From positions 1 through 64,000 of the forward strand of contig JAKISI010000008.1 of NCBI GenBank assembly GCA_021648685.1: a DNA stretch of 64,000 nt, in the 5' to 3' direction. Source of the stretch: Candidatus Polarisedimenticolaceae bacterium. GTDB lineage: Bacteria; Pseudomonadota; Gammaproteobacteria; Chromatiales; Chromatiaceae. The position numbers and the translations under genes were made by a program. Each line of letters begins with the position of its first letter. Within the stretch, counting starts at the first letter, position 1. Below the pieces are notes generated by a model, which did not search any database, was not told where the DNA came from, and saw only the letters and a program-made list of their open reading frames with translations. This document shows, piece by piece, positions 63,332 to 64,000 of the stretch.

Positions 63332-63345
63332 TTGACCAATATCAA
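63332..63345 (-). promoter_or_regulatory. FNR/DNR-like operator before nirC
   Basis: TTGACCAATATCAA on the plus strand is the reverse complement of TTGAT-N4-GTCAA. It lies 42 bases after the nirS stop and about 160 bases before the nirC start, the third such box in the window. Confidence 0.6.
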
Positions 63346-63504
63346 GGTCATAACAGGCGCGGTGTTGATAATCCCGATGCAGGTGAAGGGTTCCGCAGTA
63401 CAATATTGATTGGCTGCTGCTTGCCACTAAAGCGAGCGAGATCGGTCAATATCCATGTCATGATCCGCGCGTGCGGTTTTCCAATTTTCAGGAGTGACGT
63501 TCAG

Positions 63505-63828
63505 GTGTTTAACAGCAAGACACTGATGGTGGGTGCCGCTTTGGCGCTGTTTAGCCTGGCGGGTATTGCCGATTCGGCCGTTCAAAGAGAGGCGGAGATC
63601 CTGCACCTGTTGAAGCACGACTGCGGCTCCTGTCACGGAATGACGCTACAGGGCGGGCTGGGGCCATCGCTACGGCCTGAGCGGCTCAAGCTGTTCAGTG
63701 AATCGCAGCTGGCGATAGTGATTCTGCATGGCCGCCCAGGCACCCCCATGCCCCCCTGGAAACCCTTTCTGACTGAACAAGAGGCGCTCTGGCTGGCCGG
63801 GCTGCTGAAAAAAGGTATTGAACCATGA
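63505..63828 (+). CDS. nirC: Cytochrome c55X-like protein NirC
   Basis: A 107-residue exported monoheme cytochrome. A hydrophobic signal (KTLMVGAALALFSLAGIADS) is followed by LLKHDCGSCHGMTLQGGLGP with the heme motif CGSCH and HGRPGTPMPPWKPFLTEQEA, which supplies the axial Met; this is the NirC/c55X family found between nirS and nirF. It probably donates electrons to NirS or serves in d1-heme assembly. GTG 63505 is chosen because AGGAG lies ten bases upstream; 33 open codons before it are not signal-like. Its stop overlaps the nirF ATG by four bases. Confidence 0.85.
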   Translation: MFNSKTLMVGAALALFSLAGIADSAVQREAEILHLLKHDCGSCHGMTLQGGLGPSLRPERLKLFSESQLAIVILHGRPGTPMPPWKPFLTEQEALWLAGLLKKGIEP

Positions 63829-64000
63829 GGCTGATTTTTGTTGCGCTGTTGCTGATCTCATCTGCTGGACAGGCCGCTGACTGCCTGCTCCGTGGAACGG
63901 GTGATCTGGGTATTATCATCGAACGGGCCGCAGGCAGCCTGAAGGTGGTGGATACCACCCATCGAAAAGAGCTGTTCCGGGTCAAGGGGCTGGGTGATCT
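63825..64000 (+). CDS. nirF: NirF, N-terminal part (cut by window end)
   Basis: The first 58 codons of NirF, a d1-heme biosynthesis protein. They encode a signal (LIFVALLLISSAGQAADC, possibly a lipobox-like Cys) and the propeller start LLRGTGDLGIIIERAAGSLK, VVDTTHRKELFRVKGLGDL, which is typical of NirF. The ATG at 63825 overlaps the nirC stop (ATGA), so the genes are translationally coupled. The rest lies beyond the window. Confidence 0.88.
   Translation, partial: MRLIFVALLLISSAGQAADCLLRGTGDLGIIIERAAGSLKVVDTTHRKELFRVKGLGD

Overview
The window reads as a chromosome segment of a free-living or symbiotic gammaproteobacterium. The run ypjD / ffh - rpsP - rimM - trmD - rplS has the usual gammaproteobacterial order, and Rsd/AlgQ, SlyX, YcgL, ZapE, PilU and Slp are families typical of that class. 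A NirS-type denitrification locus, many c-type cytochromes, polyphosphate kinases and a glycogen phosphorylase suggest a facultatively denitrifying, storage-forming organism. Sulfur-oxidising Chromatiales/Sedimenticola-like relatives are a plausible guess, but that is inference from gene content only. No rRNA, tRNA or CRISPR array was recognised.

Layout. 1-330: debris of an IS110-type transposase ending in a 47-bp perfect palindrome. 388-12,980: housekeeping and envelope genes (MidA methyltransferase, cca, a TSUP exporter, Rsd, a large protein with a class III nucleotidyl-cyclase-like domain, Slt, DAHP synthase, a diheme cytochrome) plus a 58-residue PCP_red-type protein behind an FNR/DNR-like box. 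13,200-22,900: small unknown proteins, amtB, a small membrane peptide, an RRM protein, the SRP/ribosome maturation cluster and sbcB with a REP-like palindrome across its stop codon. 22,974-24,413: small envelope and unknown genes.

24,600-28,750 is a visibly AT-richer, decayed island. It holds the tail of a type I restriction specificity gene, an intact ImmA/IrrE protease + DUF4411 PIN-like pair, a frameshifted RhuM gene cut off by an IS481-like element, and the remnant of another transposase. 28,800-40,190: DUF3108 protein, a protein with a repeated acidic tail, a histone-deacetylase-like enzyme, a five-gene co-directional group (exported Kelch propeller, gmd, fcl, Ycf46-like AAA ATPase, small unknown), a protoglobin-PAS-GAF-GGDEF-EAL sensor and a TerB protein. 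40,260-58,200: YheS-type ABC-F, pilU, glgP, slp, ycgL, serB, an HD-GYP protein lacking the first HD histidine, slyX, zapE, a peroxiredoxin, nadD/proA, a Pcm-like methyltransferase, thiC and two convergent PPK2 genes.

58,334-64,000 is a nitrite/NO locus: a DNR-like Crp/Fnr regulator, a multi-spanning NnrS/heme-copper-like membrane protein, DUF2249 and hemerythrin proteins on the minus strand, and nirS-nirC-nirF (cut by the window end) on the plus strand. Boxes of the form TTGAT-N4-GTCAA lie between hemerythrin and nirS, before nirC, and before the distant PCP_red gene, suggesting one oxygen/NO-controlled regulon. The most interesting unknowns are the cyclase-like protein downstream of rsd, the FNR-box/PCP_red mini-protein, the Kelch-GDP-fucose-AAA group and the NO-linked membrane cluster.
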